A stretch of DNA of 58,000 nucleotides from Diphasiastrum complanatum. Its lineage: Eukaryota > Streptophyta > Lycopodiopsida > Lycopodiales > Lycopodiaceae. Of this stretch, positions 10,316 through 20,850 are shown in pieces. The notes under the pieces are model-generated. The model saw nothing but the letters and a program-made list of their open reading frames with translations. It did not search any database and was not told where the DNA came from. Both the position numbers and the translations under genes were made by a program. Position 1 is the first letter of the stretch. Every line of letters starts with the position of its first letter. Location of the stretch: the NCBI GenBank assembly GCA_029204225.1, contig CM055108.1:26219303-26277302 (forward strand). Reading direction: 5' to 3'.

Positions 10316-12799
10316 TGTTTCACTCTTCATAAGAGATCGATACTCAAGATCCATTGCTTGGATCCACTCCTCTTCTTTCCTTGCTTGATCTACACTTGTA
10401 GGATCATCCAAAGAGGTTAGGAAAGCAACATAATTTCCAGAAACTACTTGCTTACCCTTTTGATCATATGTGAGCCTTGAAGGTACTTGTCTTTCTCTTG
10501 ATGTTCTCCTTGGCTTTTGACTTGATGAAGGTCCATCATCACCACCATCCAAAGTAGGATCCTTCTCATCAACATCAAGAATGTTAGATCCATCTACTTT
10601 ACCATCAATCATGCTTGAAGACACCTTTGGAATATTTCCCTCATAAAAAATGACATCTCTACCAACAATCACTTTGTTAGTAGAAGGAATGTGAACCTTG
10701 TAGGCTTTACTCACCTCACTATATCCAACAAAAATACCCCTTCTTGAAGATGGATCCTCCTTGGTCCTATCATCAAGAGTAATGTTGACATAGCATGTGC
10801 ATCCAAAGGTTCTTAGAAAGTTGACACTCGGCCTCCTCTTGAATAGCATCTCAAAAGGTGTCCTTCCATCCAAAATAGCACTCGGCCACCTATTGCACAA
10901 GAAATTGGCACACAACAAAGCTTGATCCCAAAATGGTTTGTCAAGATTAGCACTTAACCTCATAGCTTTAGCACTTTCACATAAAGTTCTATTTCTCCTT
11001 TCATCCACTCCATGTTGTTGTGGGGTCCTTGATGTTGTATACTCCCTCTTGATCCCATGCTCATCACAAAAGGCCTTGAACTTGTTAGATATGTACTCAC
11101 CACCATTGTCACCTCTCAAGCACTTGATCTTTGTGGAGAATTGATTCTCCCTTGCATTCTTGAACTTGACAAAGACATCATACACTACATCCTTGCTCTT
11201 TAGTAGATAGATCCAACAAAATCTACTAAAATCATCAATGAATGTTACATACATCTTAGCTCCACTATTGATAATTGTAGTAAATCCATGAATGTCCGAA
11301 TGTACAAGTTGAAAAGGCTTTGTAGATCTAGAAATAGATCTAGTATAAGGTAGTCTATGTGACTTAGACAAAGCACAAGACTCACAAACATGCTTGTCAT
11401 TACTTAAAGAACTTGGAAGACCAATCACAACCTTCTTCCTTGCCATTACCTCCAATGACTTGAAGTTGAGGTGTCCCATCCTTTTGTGCCAAACCTCTTG
11501 AATAGAAATTTGCTCCCTTGCAACACATGCAACTTGGTTAGCAATAACACAAGCATCAAGTTTGAACAACTTCCCTTGCCTTTTACCTTTTCCAATCAAG
11601 ACATCCTTCATTTTGATCAAACAGGCATCTCCATCAAACTCCACCTTGAGGCCCTTACTTAGCATTTGACTCACACTAAGCAAATTCTTGGTAATAGATG
11701 GAATAAACAAGACATCCTCCAAATGATCATTCCTATTTGTAGAGAGAGAAATAGGAATTGTGCCAATCCCTTTGATTGCACACTCACCATCATTGGCCGT
11801 GTAGATCACCCTCTTGTCATCTCCATATGCCAGCAAAGAAGTGAAGTATTCTTTGTGAAAGGTCATGTGTGAACTTGCTCCACTATCAATCCACCAAGGA
11901 TCTAGATCTCCATCATTAGAAAGCATACATAAAGACATCACAAAAGCATCATTATTTGCATCTTGCACATCCAAACCATCCTCATCAAGAGTAAGATTAT
12001 CTTGCTTGTCTCCTTGATCTCTCTTCTTCTTGTAGCACTCACTTGCAAAGTGTCCTTTGATGCCACAATAGAAGCACTTGAGCTTTGATCTATCCTTCTT
12101 TTTGCCACTTGAAGAAGCATCCACTTGATCTTGCCCTTTAGACCACTTGCTTTTGGTTTTGCCCTTGCATTTGCCCTTTGTGAACATAGCATCCTCTTGA
12201 AGTGTCGATGTAGATCCACCTCTTGCTTGAAGCCTATATTCCTCATTGATCAAGATCTCTTGAAGATCCATCAAACTTGGCAAAGTCTTTTGAATAGCAA
12301 TACTTTGAACAATGTTAGCATGAGCATCCAACAAGCCATTAAGAATCACTTGAATAAGCTCTCCTTCCTTAATGCTTTCATCTATGCAAGCTAACTCATC
12401 ATTCAATGCTTTCATTCTCAAAACAAAAGTACTTGGACTTTCTTCATTCTTTTGCAAACAAGAAAAGATTTGCCTTATTAGAGTCAACACTCTAGAAGTA
12501 GACTTGGATTCATAAAGCTTCTTCAATGAATTCCAAGCTTCCAAAGATGATGTGCACTTACCAACTTCCTTGAGAAGTTCATTGGTAACATTCATCTTTA
12601 TCATGTGTAGAGCCTTCTTGGCCCTCTTGTCATACCTCAATTGATCTTGTTGTGTTTCTGGTCTCTCCTCCAAACCTACAACAATATCCAAAACATCATT
12701 CATCTCAAGAAGTGACTCCATCCTCACTTTCCATAATGAATAGCTACTTGAGGTAAGCCTATCATTGGCTTCCAACATGACTCCAATTGAGGTTGTCAT
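9512..12799 (-). CDS. Copia-A polyprotein: gag, protease, integrase, then non-RT module
   Basis: The longest open frame in the window, 1,095 codons without a stop. Gag occupies residues 1-240, with a zinc knuckle CFYCGIKGHFASEC at 242-255. Protease has WWIDSGASSHMT with catalytic D305. The pre-integrase HHCC domain has H438 and H443 with C472 and C475. The integrase core has D502 (LVHSDIHG), D564 (LRGDNGGEY) and E600 (VDERRNRTL): D564 to E600 has the DD35E spacing. The integrase C-terminal segment with VGYSEVSKAYKVH and SRDV-like GRDVIFYE follows at about 690-720. The RT lead-in (EEEWIQAMDLEYRSLM) ends at about 828, and the last 267 residues belong to the foreign module. Start chosen: the first ATG of gag, 562 bp from the PBS. 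All catalytic residues of protease and integrase are present, so these could be functional. RT must come from another element. Confidence 0.93.
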   Translation of the reverse strand: MTTSIGVMLEANDRLTSSSYSLWKVRMESLLEMNDVLDIVVGLEERPETQQDQLRYDKRAKKALHMIKMNVTNELLKEVGKCTSSLEAWNSLKKLYESKSTSRVLTLIRQIFSCLQKNEESPSTFVLRMKALNDELACIDESIKEGELIQVILNGLLDAHANIVQSIAIQKTLPSLMDLQEILINEEYRLQARGGSTSTLQEDAMFTKGKCKGKTKSKWSKGQDQVDASSSGKKKDRSKLKCFYCGIKGHFASECYKKKRDQGDKQDNLTLDEDGLDVQDANNDAFVMSLCMLSNDGDLDPWWIDSGASSHMTFHKEYFTSLLAYGDDKRVIYTANDGECAIKGIGTIPISLSTNRNDHLEDVLFIPSITKNLLSVSQMLSKGLKVEFDGDACLIKMKDVLIGKGKRQGKLFKLDACVIANQVACVAREQISIQEVWHKRMGHLNFKSLEVMARKKVVIGLPSSLSNDKHVCESCALSKSHRLPYTRSISRSTKPFQLVHSDIHGFTTIINSGAKMYVTFIDDFSRFCWIYLLKSKDVVYDVFVKFKNARENQFSTKIKCLRGDNGGEYISNKFKAFCDEHGIKREYTTSRTPQQHGVDERRNRTLCESAKAMRLSANLDKPFWDQALLCANFLCNRWPSAILDGRTPFEMLFKRRPSVNFLRTFGCTCYVNITLDDRTKEDPSSRRGIFVGYSEVSKAYKVHIPSTNKVIVGRDVIFYEGNIPKVSSSMIDGKVDGSNILDVDEKDPTLDGGDDGPSSSQKPRRTSRERQVPSRLTYDQKGKQVVSGNYVAFLTSLDDPTSVDQARKEEEWIQAMDLEYRSLMKSETSFGRSSCVHGAMQVDGCYLAVKSSNGSGKQILFNDFDGQIENQEVDLKALQLVKREVGNLELVKNIKGEVIGKGVMDLFLQHIEDSSKVKGAARKCCSGLLYLFYLMFEQFHVDVCKLSRYGKTSYICEHCFDVGFVLAFLADFADGNKAIGGSLCDSSMAKFSSVELLGANTWRLSIFGEFMVIFLCQVDLEDGLVQTTWFMESCGAGFASLMYSPTHGFPRFDGFLWQDEDGGSFMEYHGGYKATKDKGGGDMQAKVDHSHLLFF

Positions 12800-13361
12800 G
12801 TAGCAATGACCTAATCTTCTCTTTCAACCTGCTTCAATGCACAAAGCACTCCTCTGAACAACAACAAATGCTTTCAAAAGAAATCACCAAGATTTGAAAC
12901 TATCTCACAAATTTTCTTCTAGCACTTATTCAAGCAAATCAACACATAGAATCATGGAATCTTGATTAACTTATGATCTATCCTCAATCTAATGACTTTT
13001 GCCACACTAAGATTGAAACACACTATCTAGAGATCCAATCAAAATTAGGGTTTTGACAAAATCACAAAAAATTGACTATTCCAAATCTACATGCAAATGC
13101 TGAAAATTTGATATGCAATCTATAAGCCACCACTTAGGCTGAACCAATGATCCAAAAATCGGCCAAATCCAGCATGTAAATTCAAAAAACAGAATTGAAC
13201 AACTATATTGACCTATTTGGTGTTTTGATCTACAAAATATCCAATCTACAAAAGCAAAAAATCCGATTTTGGTGTAGAATCCTCTCTAGCATGCTCTAGA
13301 CTTGATATCTTCACCAAATCATTGATAGATCTGATTTCCTCCTTCATAACCTGAAACACAA
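12800..13361 (-). other. Copia-A untranslated leader
   Basis: 562 bp between PBS and gag start with no open frame of note. It would hold packaging or dimerisation signals, but I see no strong structure. Confidence 0.6.
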
Positions 13362-13373
13362 GCTCTGATCCCA
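13362..13373 (-). promoter_or_regulatory. Copia-A primer-binding site
   Basis: TGGGATCAGAGC on the minus strand, directly after the 5' LTR end ACA. It is one base away from the TGGTATCAGAGC consensus. Confidence 0.92.
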
Positions 13374-14021
13374 TGTGAAAGATTTGATCCTTAAGATCCA
13401 ATCTACTTGAATGATCTTTGGTTAGAAAGAGAAATACACTACCAATTTCACCAATGTAGAAAAATCAGCATGTACACACAATTTGAGATGCAAACACTAA
13501 TAGAACTTGATCAAACTTGAATGAAATAATTATGTACTGTTGCTGTCTGTACAAAACCAGCAAGCTACTGTATTTCACACGTGTGGATCCAAAAATAACA
13601 AATATAGATCATTCTACATATAGAATTGCAAGCAATCACCAAGATAGTGCACCAATGGATAGTAGAACCCAAGAGAACCATGTATAAGCATGAAATGAGA
13701 TAGAGAAGAGAGAAGATGACTCTCTCCACGAGTTACATCCTTTTATAACAAGTCCAAACCCTATTTGGTCACTTGGCTTTCCCACCAAAATGCTAACCCT
13801 ACCAATTTTGGGTCTAGATTCAATGTACTCAACTTATTCAAATTGAATCTACTCAAACTCGCATTCTATCTTTCCCACACTTTCAAAAAGTGTTTATTCA
13901 AATGAAATTTAGACTAATGAACTTTGAAAAGTCAACCTCTAAGTCTAAAACAAGTTCCGGCCTCAATATGCCAAATATGAAAATATTGCAAAATGTGATG
14001 AAACTAGTTGAATCTTTCATA
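13374..14021 (-). repeat. Copia-A 5' LTR
   Basis: 648 bp, pairs with 8017-8665. I count 16 of 18 base differences as transitions. The outer end reads AATCTTTCATA instead of AATCTTTCACA. Confidence 0.95.
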
Positions 14022-14580
14022 GAAGCTACATGAATGGAGGGAGAAAAATGACAAGGCAATAGCCTTGCTATCATCATCCATCGAGGACAACCTGACTCTT
14101 GACCTGGCTACACTCTCTAAAGCAAAAGAGATGTGGGATACACTACTCACAAGATTTCAGATGAAATCATGCAGTCAGATAATGATGTTTGAAGATCAGT
14201 TGACAAACTTGCAGTGGGATGGCAAAGACCTCACTTCTTTTGTTAGGAAGATGAAGGACCTATTCCTTTTACTACACAATTCTAGAGTAGAAAATGTAGT
14301 GTCAACAAAGAAGTAGCTCACGTACCTATTGATAGCCTTACCAAGATCCTTCCAGACAACCAGATTACTGCTAGCAAAGGATCCTAATTGTCGAGATTCG
14401 AGAAGAAGTCAAGGCTCGAGAGCACCTTGATCACAAAGATGCTTCTGACCAAGCTCACAGCAACAAGGAGAAGACAAAGAAATAATTCGAGTCTAAGAGG
14501 GAGTCAGATCGAAAGCAAGATCGTGATCAGCAAGCAGAAGGAACCAGCAAAGGCAAATGAAAAAATAAAGAAAGGTTGAA
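14022..14580 (+). pseudogene. Copia L1 gag, 3' part
   Basis: Resumes the gag interrupted at 8016: HEWREKNDKAIALLSSSIED, then LDLATLSKAKEMWDTLLTRF, QLTNLQWDGKDLTSFVRKMK, a stop at 14314, and a charged tail (AREHLDHKDASDQAH). The same protein is read on the minus strand at 42755-41985. Homology ends around 14580, where Gypsy gag starts. No zinc knuckle is seen before the truncation. Confidence 0.9.
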
Positions 14581-14589
14581 GTTATAAAC

Positions 14590-15297
14590 CTTGCATTAGG
14601 TAGAGAGACTTTGCTGAATCTTCCAATCCCAATCCTTCATGCCTAGAACGAAGAATTTTGTGTATTGATGCACCAAAGTACAATGGAGAACCTGACCTAG
14701 TCAGATTATGCATGTGGCTTCTATGGAGACACCTCTAAAATAGAAAAACTCAGAGTATTCCCTATGGTGCTCTATGGAACCACCAAAGAGTGGTATCTCA
14801 ACCTTGAAGCGCTAGCTCTTGATCATGTATCTTGGAATACCCTTAAAGACGCTCTTATCAAGTTCTTTAAACTTTCTAAACTGACTCAAAGCCCATCCAT
14901 CCAAATCACCCACATCAAGATGCACTGTTGAGAGTCCGTAAGAAGCTACATTGAGCGTTTCAAACATCTCAAAGTAGAATGCGTCGATGACAATATCATT
15001 GAACATGTGGCCATCAAATTATTCTTGGTTTGGACTCCCTAAAAATATCCACCGCGAACTAAAACCAGTTGATCGTTATTATCAACTTAAGGATAATGCC
15101 ATTCAAGAAGAAGACGAGGGGTCTGATAAGGACTTTGATAACCGTGAAAAGAAAGCCAAACATCTTGAACATCTTCATGACCCAAAACGTAAGAATACCA
15201 CCCAACATTTCGACATCCTCCATCAAATGGAAACCTTGCAGAAAGCTCAACAAATGCACATGGACAAACTTACTGCTGATTTCTAGACCCGCTATGA
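14590..15297 (+). pseudogene. Gypsy gag fragment
   Basis: Reads, with two frameshifts, APKYNGEPDLVR, then KLRVFPMVLYGTTKEWYLNL, ALIKFFKLSKL and SVRSYIERFKHLKVEC. This is the retrotransposon gag fold (W/Y-rich core) seen also in G5 at 36638. An open, very charged stretch (14987-15283, ending MHMDKLTADF) follows. It stops at the L1 LTR at 15298. Neither pol nor LTR of this element is attached. Confidence 0.75.
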
Positions 15298-15980
15298 AAA
15301 ATATAGTTGACAAATCTTTTTTTACAAAATCATCTATTAGATTCCTGATTCTTCAAGCACTACATGCAAATCCACGTAGTGCATTGGCATGAGAAAAAGA
15401 TACAGTTCTCCCACGAGTAATGTGTCGCTTATTAGCGAACTTTTGGATCTACAGATCCTATGCAGAAAATTGTCTCACACACAGGCGGACTCGTATTCTA
15501 TAATTTCATCTTCTTGCTTACTAGCTTTAGACAACTTTATGTATGTATCGAGTATCATCTAGAAAGTATATAGTCACGTCATGTAGCTTCTAGATTAGAG
15601 TGATTAATCATCTACAGAATCACAAGAGTTGCAGATTAGCCATGACCTAGAGTGTATCTGCTGACGTCATGCTATCAGAGCATATGTCTATCCTTCTGGG
15701 TACTTGCATGATCTTGTCGGTCCTTTTTGGAGCGTGAGAAAAAAAAAGAATGCCGCGATGATTTTTGTGTTGCCTCATGTCTTTTGACTTTTGCATCGTT
15801 TGACTTTCTCCTGCTGTACTGCACAAAATTCTCTTTCGCGAATCCTTCGCATTCATGTCTTCTCGTCAGGGTATTCACGAACATTTTCGCTTCGTGTCTT
15901 TTGACTTTCGTGTTCGTGAACTCTTTTGTCAGAGCAAGGGTTGAAAGCTATCAAAGCTTTGGTAATAAAAACGTAAGACT
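15298..15980 (-). mobile_element. L1 LTR, minus orientation (3' LTR of 15951-16945 Copia)
   Basis: On the minus strand it follows a purine tract (GACAGGGGAGCAG) and begins near 15978 with a TTTTTATTACCAAAG stretch matching other L1 starts. A TATATA box lies at 15567-15572. It is truncated at about 15298 just past the hairpin. Confidence 0.8.
15357..15382 (-). promoter_or_regulatory. LTR hairpin, L1 copy 2
   Basis: On the minus strand: arm GCACTACGTG, loop GATTTG, arm CATGTAGTGC; ten pairs, one of them G-U. Confidence 0.7.
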
Positions 15981-16945
15981 GCTCCCCTGTCTCTCAAAAA
16001 GTCCTTTGTCTAGGGCCTTTGTAAAGATGTCAGCAACCATGTCTTTCGTTCCAATGAAGGTGGTCTGCAGCATCTTCTTCTCAATCAGATCCCTGATCAA
16101 GTGATACTTGATCGTGATGTGTTTCGTCCTTGAGTGGAACACAAGATCTTTCGTCAGATATATTGTAGATGTATTATCCAACTGCAAGTCCAGAGGCTCG
16201 TTCCTTGTTTTGCCCAATTCATCCAGGAACTACCTAAGCCAAATCATCTCGTTGGCCATCTTTGCTGCTGCAATGTACTCTGCTTTGCAAGATGACTGAG
16301 CCACAATGGTCTGCTTCTTGCTAACCCAGAGAATTGCCGCTCCTGACACGATGGTGCATCCTCCTAAGACGCTTTTACAATTGTCTTTCAGGGATGCCAA
16401 GTTAGCATCATGTAGGAAAGCATCTTGAAACCTGCATCACGATAATAACACAAGCCATAATCTCTCATTAATTGAAAATATTGCAAAATTTGTTTTGCAA
16501 TCTTCTAATGTGTCAAGCCTGGATCTGTGGATAATCGGCTCATTCTAAACAGTGCATAAGCAATGTCAGGACGTGTGTTTTCTGCAAGGTACATCAGCAA
16601 ACCTACCAGCTTCCTGTAAAGTGTGAGCTGCATTTGCTCTCTCTCTTCTTCAGTCCTTGGACAATCATCGTTTGTCAGCACCGTTTTTGTGAGCATTGGA
16701 GTATTCGCTCCTTTGCAATTCAGCATCCCAAAATTCTCTAGGATTTTATGGGTGTATCTGGACTGGTGAAGGTATAGCTTACCTCCCTCATAGTCCCTTT
16801 CAATTTGCAAGCCGAGGTAACATCTGGCTTCTCCCAGATCCACAATCTCAAAATGTTTCAAGATGTCTTTCTTCACCCAGCAATTAGTTGCTCACTCTTG
16901 CAGAGTATCAGAGTGTTGTCCACATATACGGCCACAATAAAGTGG
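15951..16945 (-). pseudogene. Copia pol 3' part: RT palm/thumb and RNase H (L1 type)
   Basis: Read from 16945 leftwards: FIVAVYVDNTLILCK, where the catalytic YVDD reads YVDN; VKKDILKHFEIVDLGEARCY and LGLQIERD; then VGLLMYLAENTRPDIAYAL; after a break, RNase H motifs VSKKQTIVAQSSCKAEYIAAA, LQLDNTSTIYL, HSRTKHITIKYHLIRD and DIFTKALDKGLF. The frame runs to 15951, just past the LTR start, so the last codons overlap the LTR. The missing second catalytic Asp, frameshifts and 5' truncation make it inactive. Upstream RT is replaced by an oppositely oriented Copia at 16946. Confidence 0.9.
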
Positions 16946-17445
16946 TGAGGCCGAGGCTTGAGGAGGAGCAACTTCAAGCACCTACACCAAGAAGATCTAC
17001 AAGAGAAAGATCTAAGCCAAGGAGGCTGACATATGATGAGGAAGGAAGGCAAATGGAAGGTGAAACTTCCTATCATGCTCTCTTCATATAAGATGAAGAG
17101 CCTAAAGATGTCCAAGGAGCACTTCAATCCAAGATATGGGTTGAAGCAATGACCCAAGAGTTTGAAGCCTTGATATCAAACAACACATGGGAGCTTGTGG
17201 AGCCACCAAACAACATGCATGTGATTGGATGTAAGTGGGTTTTCAGAATCAAGTATAATAATGTTGGATCCATTAATAAATATAAAGCAAGACTTTGTGC
17301 CAAATGCTACTCTCAAATCAAAGGTCTTGACTATGAAGACACCTTTGCACCAGTTGCAAAAATGGTAACAATCGGAATACTCATATCTCTTGCATGTTTT
17401 CACAATTGGAGAATGTTTCAGCTTGATGTTTCTCTTGCCTTTCTC
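16946..17445 (+). pseudogene. Copia pol fragment: integrase tail and RT start, left of insertion
   Basis: Reads PTPRRSTRERSKPRRLTYDE, then after a stop WVEAMTQEFEALISNNTWEL, VIGCKWVFRIKY, YKARLCAKCYSQ, DTFAPVAKMVTI and QLDVSLAFL. It stops exactly at the L1 LTR start (17446), and the next codons of the same RT motif are found at 23198, beyond the insertion. It is closely related to 2-735. Confidence 0.93.
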
Positions 17446-17945
17446 TGAAGAAACAAAACGTTTCTAATTACAAAGCCTTGCTAGCTTTCAGCCCTCAGTC
17501 CGATGAAGACATTCACGAACTCGAAGATCTAGAGACATGAAGCACAAAAAGTTTCGCGAACACGAAAGTCAAAGGAAACGAAGACGAATGCTTCGCACGA
17601 AAGTCAAAGGAGATGAAGACGAACGATTCGCAAATACAAAAGATCCACAACTGAGATTCCTTTGCAGTCCAATACAAGAGAAAGGCATACGAGCAAAACG
17701 AAACCTGTTTTGCCCTCACACTCCAAAGAGTACCAGCTAAGATCAAGCAAGTACCTAGAAGTACAGAGATCTGATCTGATGGCATGACATCAACAGATAC
17801 TTCCTAGGTCATGGCTAATCTGCCACTTTTGTAACTCCCTGACTAGTTGCTTAATCACTCTAATCTTAGATTTACATAGAGCGACCATGTTTACTGGATG
17901 ATACTTGACATATAGATATTTCGAGAAAAGTTCTTAGGAAGGCAG
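17446..17945 (+). repeat. L1 5' LTR, truncated
   Basis: Starts TGAAGAAACAAAACG and carries the TTACAAAGCCTTGCTAGC stretch shared with 6686-7742. It is cut at about 17945 by Gypsy G4, before the hairpin region. Confidence 0.8.
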
Positions 17946-20640
17946 CAAAAATTAACATCATGATTTGCTGACAATCACTGGAGCATTACAAAGACCAAAG
18001 GGCATTTTGTTGTAGGCATAAGTGCCCCAATCCATCGTGAATGTGGTCTTTGAGCGATCCTCCTTTCGCACTCCCACCTGATTATATCCAGAAAAGCCAT
18101 CACAGAAACTGTAACGCTCTTGACCAGCAACCTGATCTAGGATGGAATCAGTAAAAGACAAAGGATGATGGTCCTTCCTGGTGGAAGTATTGAGTTTTTG
18201 GAAATCCTAGCACATTCGTATTTTGCTAGTCTTCTTCTTCGGGATGACAACAATGGGTGAAACCCATTCACTACTTAAGATGGGATAGATTATATCTGCC
18301 TTAAGGTGTTTGTTAAGTTCGTCCTTGACCATTAGAGAGTATTTAGAATTGAGACGATACTGTCTCTGTCAAACAGGTATAGCATCTTCCTTTAGATCAA
18401 TTTGGTGCTCTCCGAATTCTGTAGGTATACCCTTCAAATCGTCGAGCGACCAGGCAAAAACATCTTGATCCTCCTTTAATAGTTTAGTGAATTCCGCCAA
18501 CTCAGATTATCCAAGTGACTTTGAAACATGCACAAATCTGCCAGGTGCAAGTTTAATCAGTTCAGTAGAATTTGGTAAGATGATATCTTTAGTCATACTG
18601 GCCTTGGTATGGCCATGAATTTCGCACATGGTTGACTCCATAGATGTTTTCTTGTCGTCAACCTAGTTCTGTTATTATATTTACACTGGAACCAGAGTCA
18701 ATTGGGACTTTTTCTATCAGACATCCTGCAATAGTAACATCAATTCTAGGTGCACCGAGATCACCTAAATCAATGGACAAAACACCAGCATCTGGCAGAG
18801 AAATTTTCTTCTTCTTCTTAGGCACAGAAAGGCCTTTCAGCTGCTTTTTGTAATAAGTGTTATTTGCCAACAGTTGTTCAAAAGCAATGTTTGGTCGAAG
18901 AGATCCGATATCAGTTACGATGTCATATTCTTTTGTCTTTGATTTTGAGGTTGGTTTATCAATAACAGCACTAGACAATTTTGTCTTCGCAATTTCTTCG
19001 TCTTCTTCCTCCAAAGTGACTACCTTCTCTGCAGGAGCAATCTTTAGTTCAGCGTTGATGATTTCCTTTGTTTCTGCCAAGATATCTTTTGCAAATAACT
19101 TCGCAGCATCACGGTCATAGTCAGGGTCATCCTTGAGATCTTCTTTAGTCGTGGATTTGTTCGTCATCTTGCTAGAAGATTTCGTCTTCGAGGATTTTCT
19201 ATGCTTTGTCGAAGATTTCTGATCAAGTTTCGAGGAGCTTTTGCTTCTCGTGGTGACTTTAAAAATCTTTTTCACGTCACTTGGCTAGGATTGATCTTCA
19301 GTCTCTGCCAATTTTTTTTCAATAACGTCAATTCTCTATACAATAGCATCTGTCACAGCTTTCGCTTTCGTGTCTGCAGCAGCTAGTGTTGCTACATACT
19401 GATATTTGGGTCGCGACTTCTGCGGCTGAGGGCAGTCAGGATACTTGTGACCAGGTTCTCTACAATTCGAGCATAATGGTACGTAACCAATTGGCTTCCG
19501 TGGTTGAGGACAGTCAGGAGAAAAATGTCCTGGCTCTCCACAGTTGTAGCAGTTGCCCAAAACTGGTTTATTCGAGGTTTGAGACTTCGCTGGTCCAACA
19601 AATTCAGGAGGATTATGTCTTTTTGGTGTGAATTTGGGTCTGTCTTGCTGGGTTGATGCTGCAGTACCCTGTACATAGTTAATAGTCGCATCATTTCAAA
19701 AAATAAAAAGTACCTCCTAGGCAGGATCTTCAATGTATTTGTCATTAACAGTCTTCCTTGGTGTGTCTAGATGTTCCACATTTTATACACCACATTGCTG
19801 AGTTAGGCAAAGACGCCTTTGGTCTTTTATCTGCAACTTTTGAGATTTGCACTTTCAAGTCATTAAATTTTTTATTAAGGTCAGCCATATTACTTTTCCA
19901 AAGCTTTTCCACTTTGGAAGTTGACGATTTATCCTCGACAACTTTTGTGTCGTCCTTTCGTTTAGTTCATCGTTTATTCTTTTTCTCTCCTTTGTCAGCA
20001 TCTGATTCCGATGAATCGCTACTTTTAGATTTTGAGCTTGAAGAACTACTATTGGAATCAGAACTGAATCATCATCACTGTCATTGGAATCAGTCTTAGA
20101 CTTTCGAGATTTCTTCGTTGATTGCCGCTTTCGCGCTAATTTCAAAGTCTCAAAATTTTCTGCACAAATAGCTGGTAAGGAGTTCATGTCCCCTTGTCTG
20201 CAGTATTGATCAATCTTTGGTGGTAGACCAGCCAAAAACCATTCAATTAGCATATCCACGGGATATACACCGGTTAGTTTTCCTATGAGGTTTTTAACCT
20301 TACGTGTATATTTGCGAAGAGATTCTTTACTCTTCTTCTGAACATTGTTCAGTTGTCCAAGAATTCTAGATTTGTAATCTCTGAACTGGTTCAAAAACGC
20401 ATCTTTCAACATGTACCAGGTTCCTACACGGCCTGGTTCTACCTGGCTATACCAGATATGCGCCTACTTTCTTAGCAAACCAGGGGGCGTAGTTGTCTAC
20501 GTCAGTTCCCTCGTTATTTACATTGGCTATTGACTCATATTGTGAGACATAGCTATCTGCATCATCGAAGCTGGTCCCTTTAAAATAATCATATTTAATT
20601 TTAGAGATAGAAGTGAAGCGTGCAGCAGGACCCTCCATAC
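17946..20640 (-). pseudogene. Gypsy G4 gag-protease-RT, truncated
   Basis: Read from 20640 leftwards. Gag N-terminus: MEGPAARFTSISKIKYDYFK. Gag core (20412-19855): DAFLNQFRDYKSRILGQLNN, then IEWFLAGLPPKI. Two zinc knuckles lie at 19560-19450, CYNCGEPGHFSPDC and CSNCREPGHKYPDC. Next is a lysine/serine-rich linker (19275-19100), then protease with VPIDSGSSVNIITELG (about 18660-18700). RT starts with FAWSLDDLKGIP, SSEWVSPIVVIPKKK, FCDGFSGYNQV and MPFGLCNAP, and ends at about 17946 before the YxDD motif. Stops near 20456, 18510 and 18370 and a frameshift in gag make it inactive. The long Lys/Ser linker between zinc fingers and protease is uncommon. Confidence 0.9.
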
Positions 20641-20830
20641 CGAAGCTAATTAGGAGTTCAAGTAACTGAGCAGTGATTTCGTCTAGATTTCTACGACTAG
20701 TACTTTCACTCTGTCTTCATAAAAACTCCTATCTAAGCTTCCAGTATCTTTCTAATCTCGATTCTGTATCTGACATACATTAGAGATGGAAATGGATCTT
20801 CAGATTTCTTATAACTTTCCTAAACTATCC
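20641..20830 (-). other. G4 leader between PBS and gag
   Basis: 190 bp with no other coding signal, between the primer-binding site and the gag ATG at 20638. Confidence 0.6.
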
Positions 20831-20845
20831 CTGGCAACGGCGCCA
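20831..20845 (-). promoter_or_regulatory. G4 primer-binding site
   Basis: TGGCGCCGTTGCCAG on the minus strand, typical of plant Gypsy elements of the Athila/Tat kind. It lies 5 bp inside the LTR end. Confidence 0.9.
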
Positions 20846-20850
20846 AAAAT

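Larger units (their letters stand above)
8017..14021 (-). mobile_element. Copia-A: complete but RT-less Copia retrotransposon
   Basis: A 6,005-bp element inserted in L1 gag. The LTRs (8017-8665 and 13374-14021) share TGTGAAAGATT...AATCTTTCACA ends (the outer end at 14021 has CATA). Target-site duplications are GAAGT (8012-8016) and GAAGC (14022-14026), one mismatch. The PBS directly abuts the right LTR and the PPT directly abuts the left LTR, fixing a minus orientation. By my alignment the LTRs differ at about 18 substitutions and two small indels in about 645 bp (near 2.8%), so it is one of the youngest insertions in the window. Inside are gag, protease, integrase and RNase H, but no RT polymerase domain; a foreign module takes its place. 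It must be non-autonomous. Confidence 0.95.
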
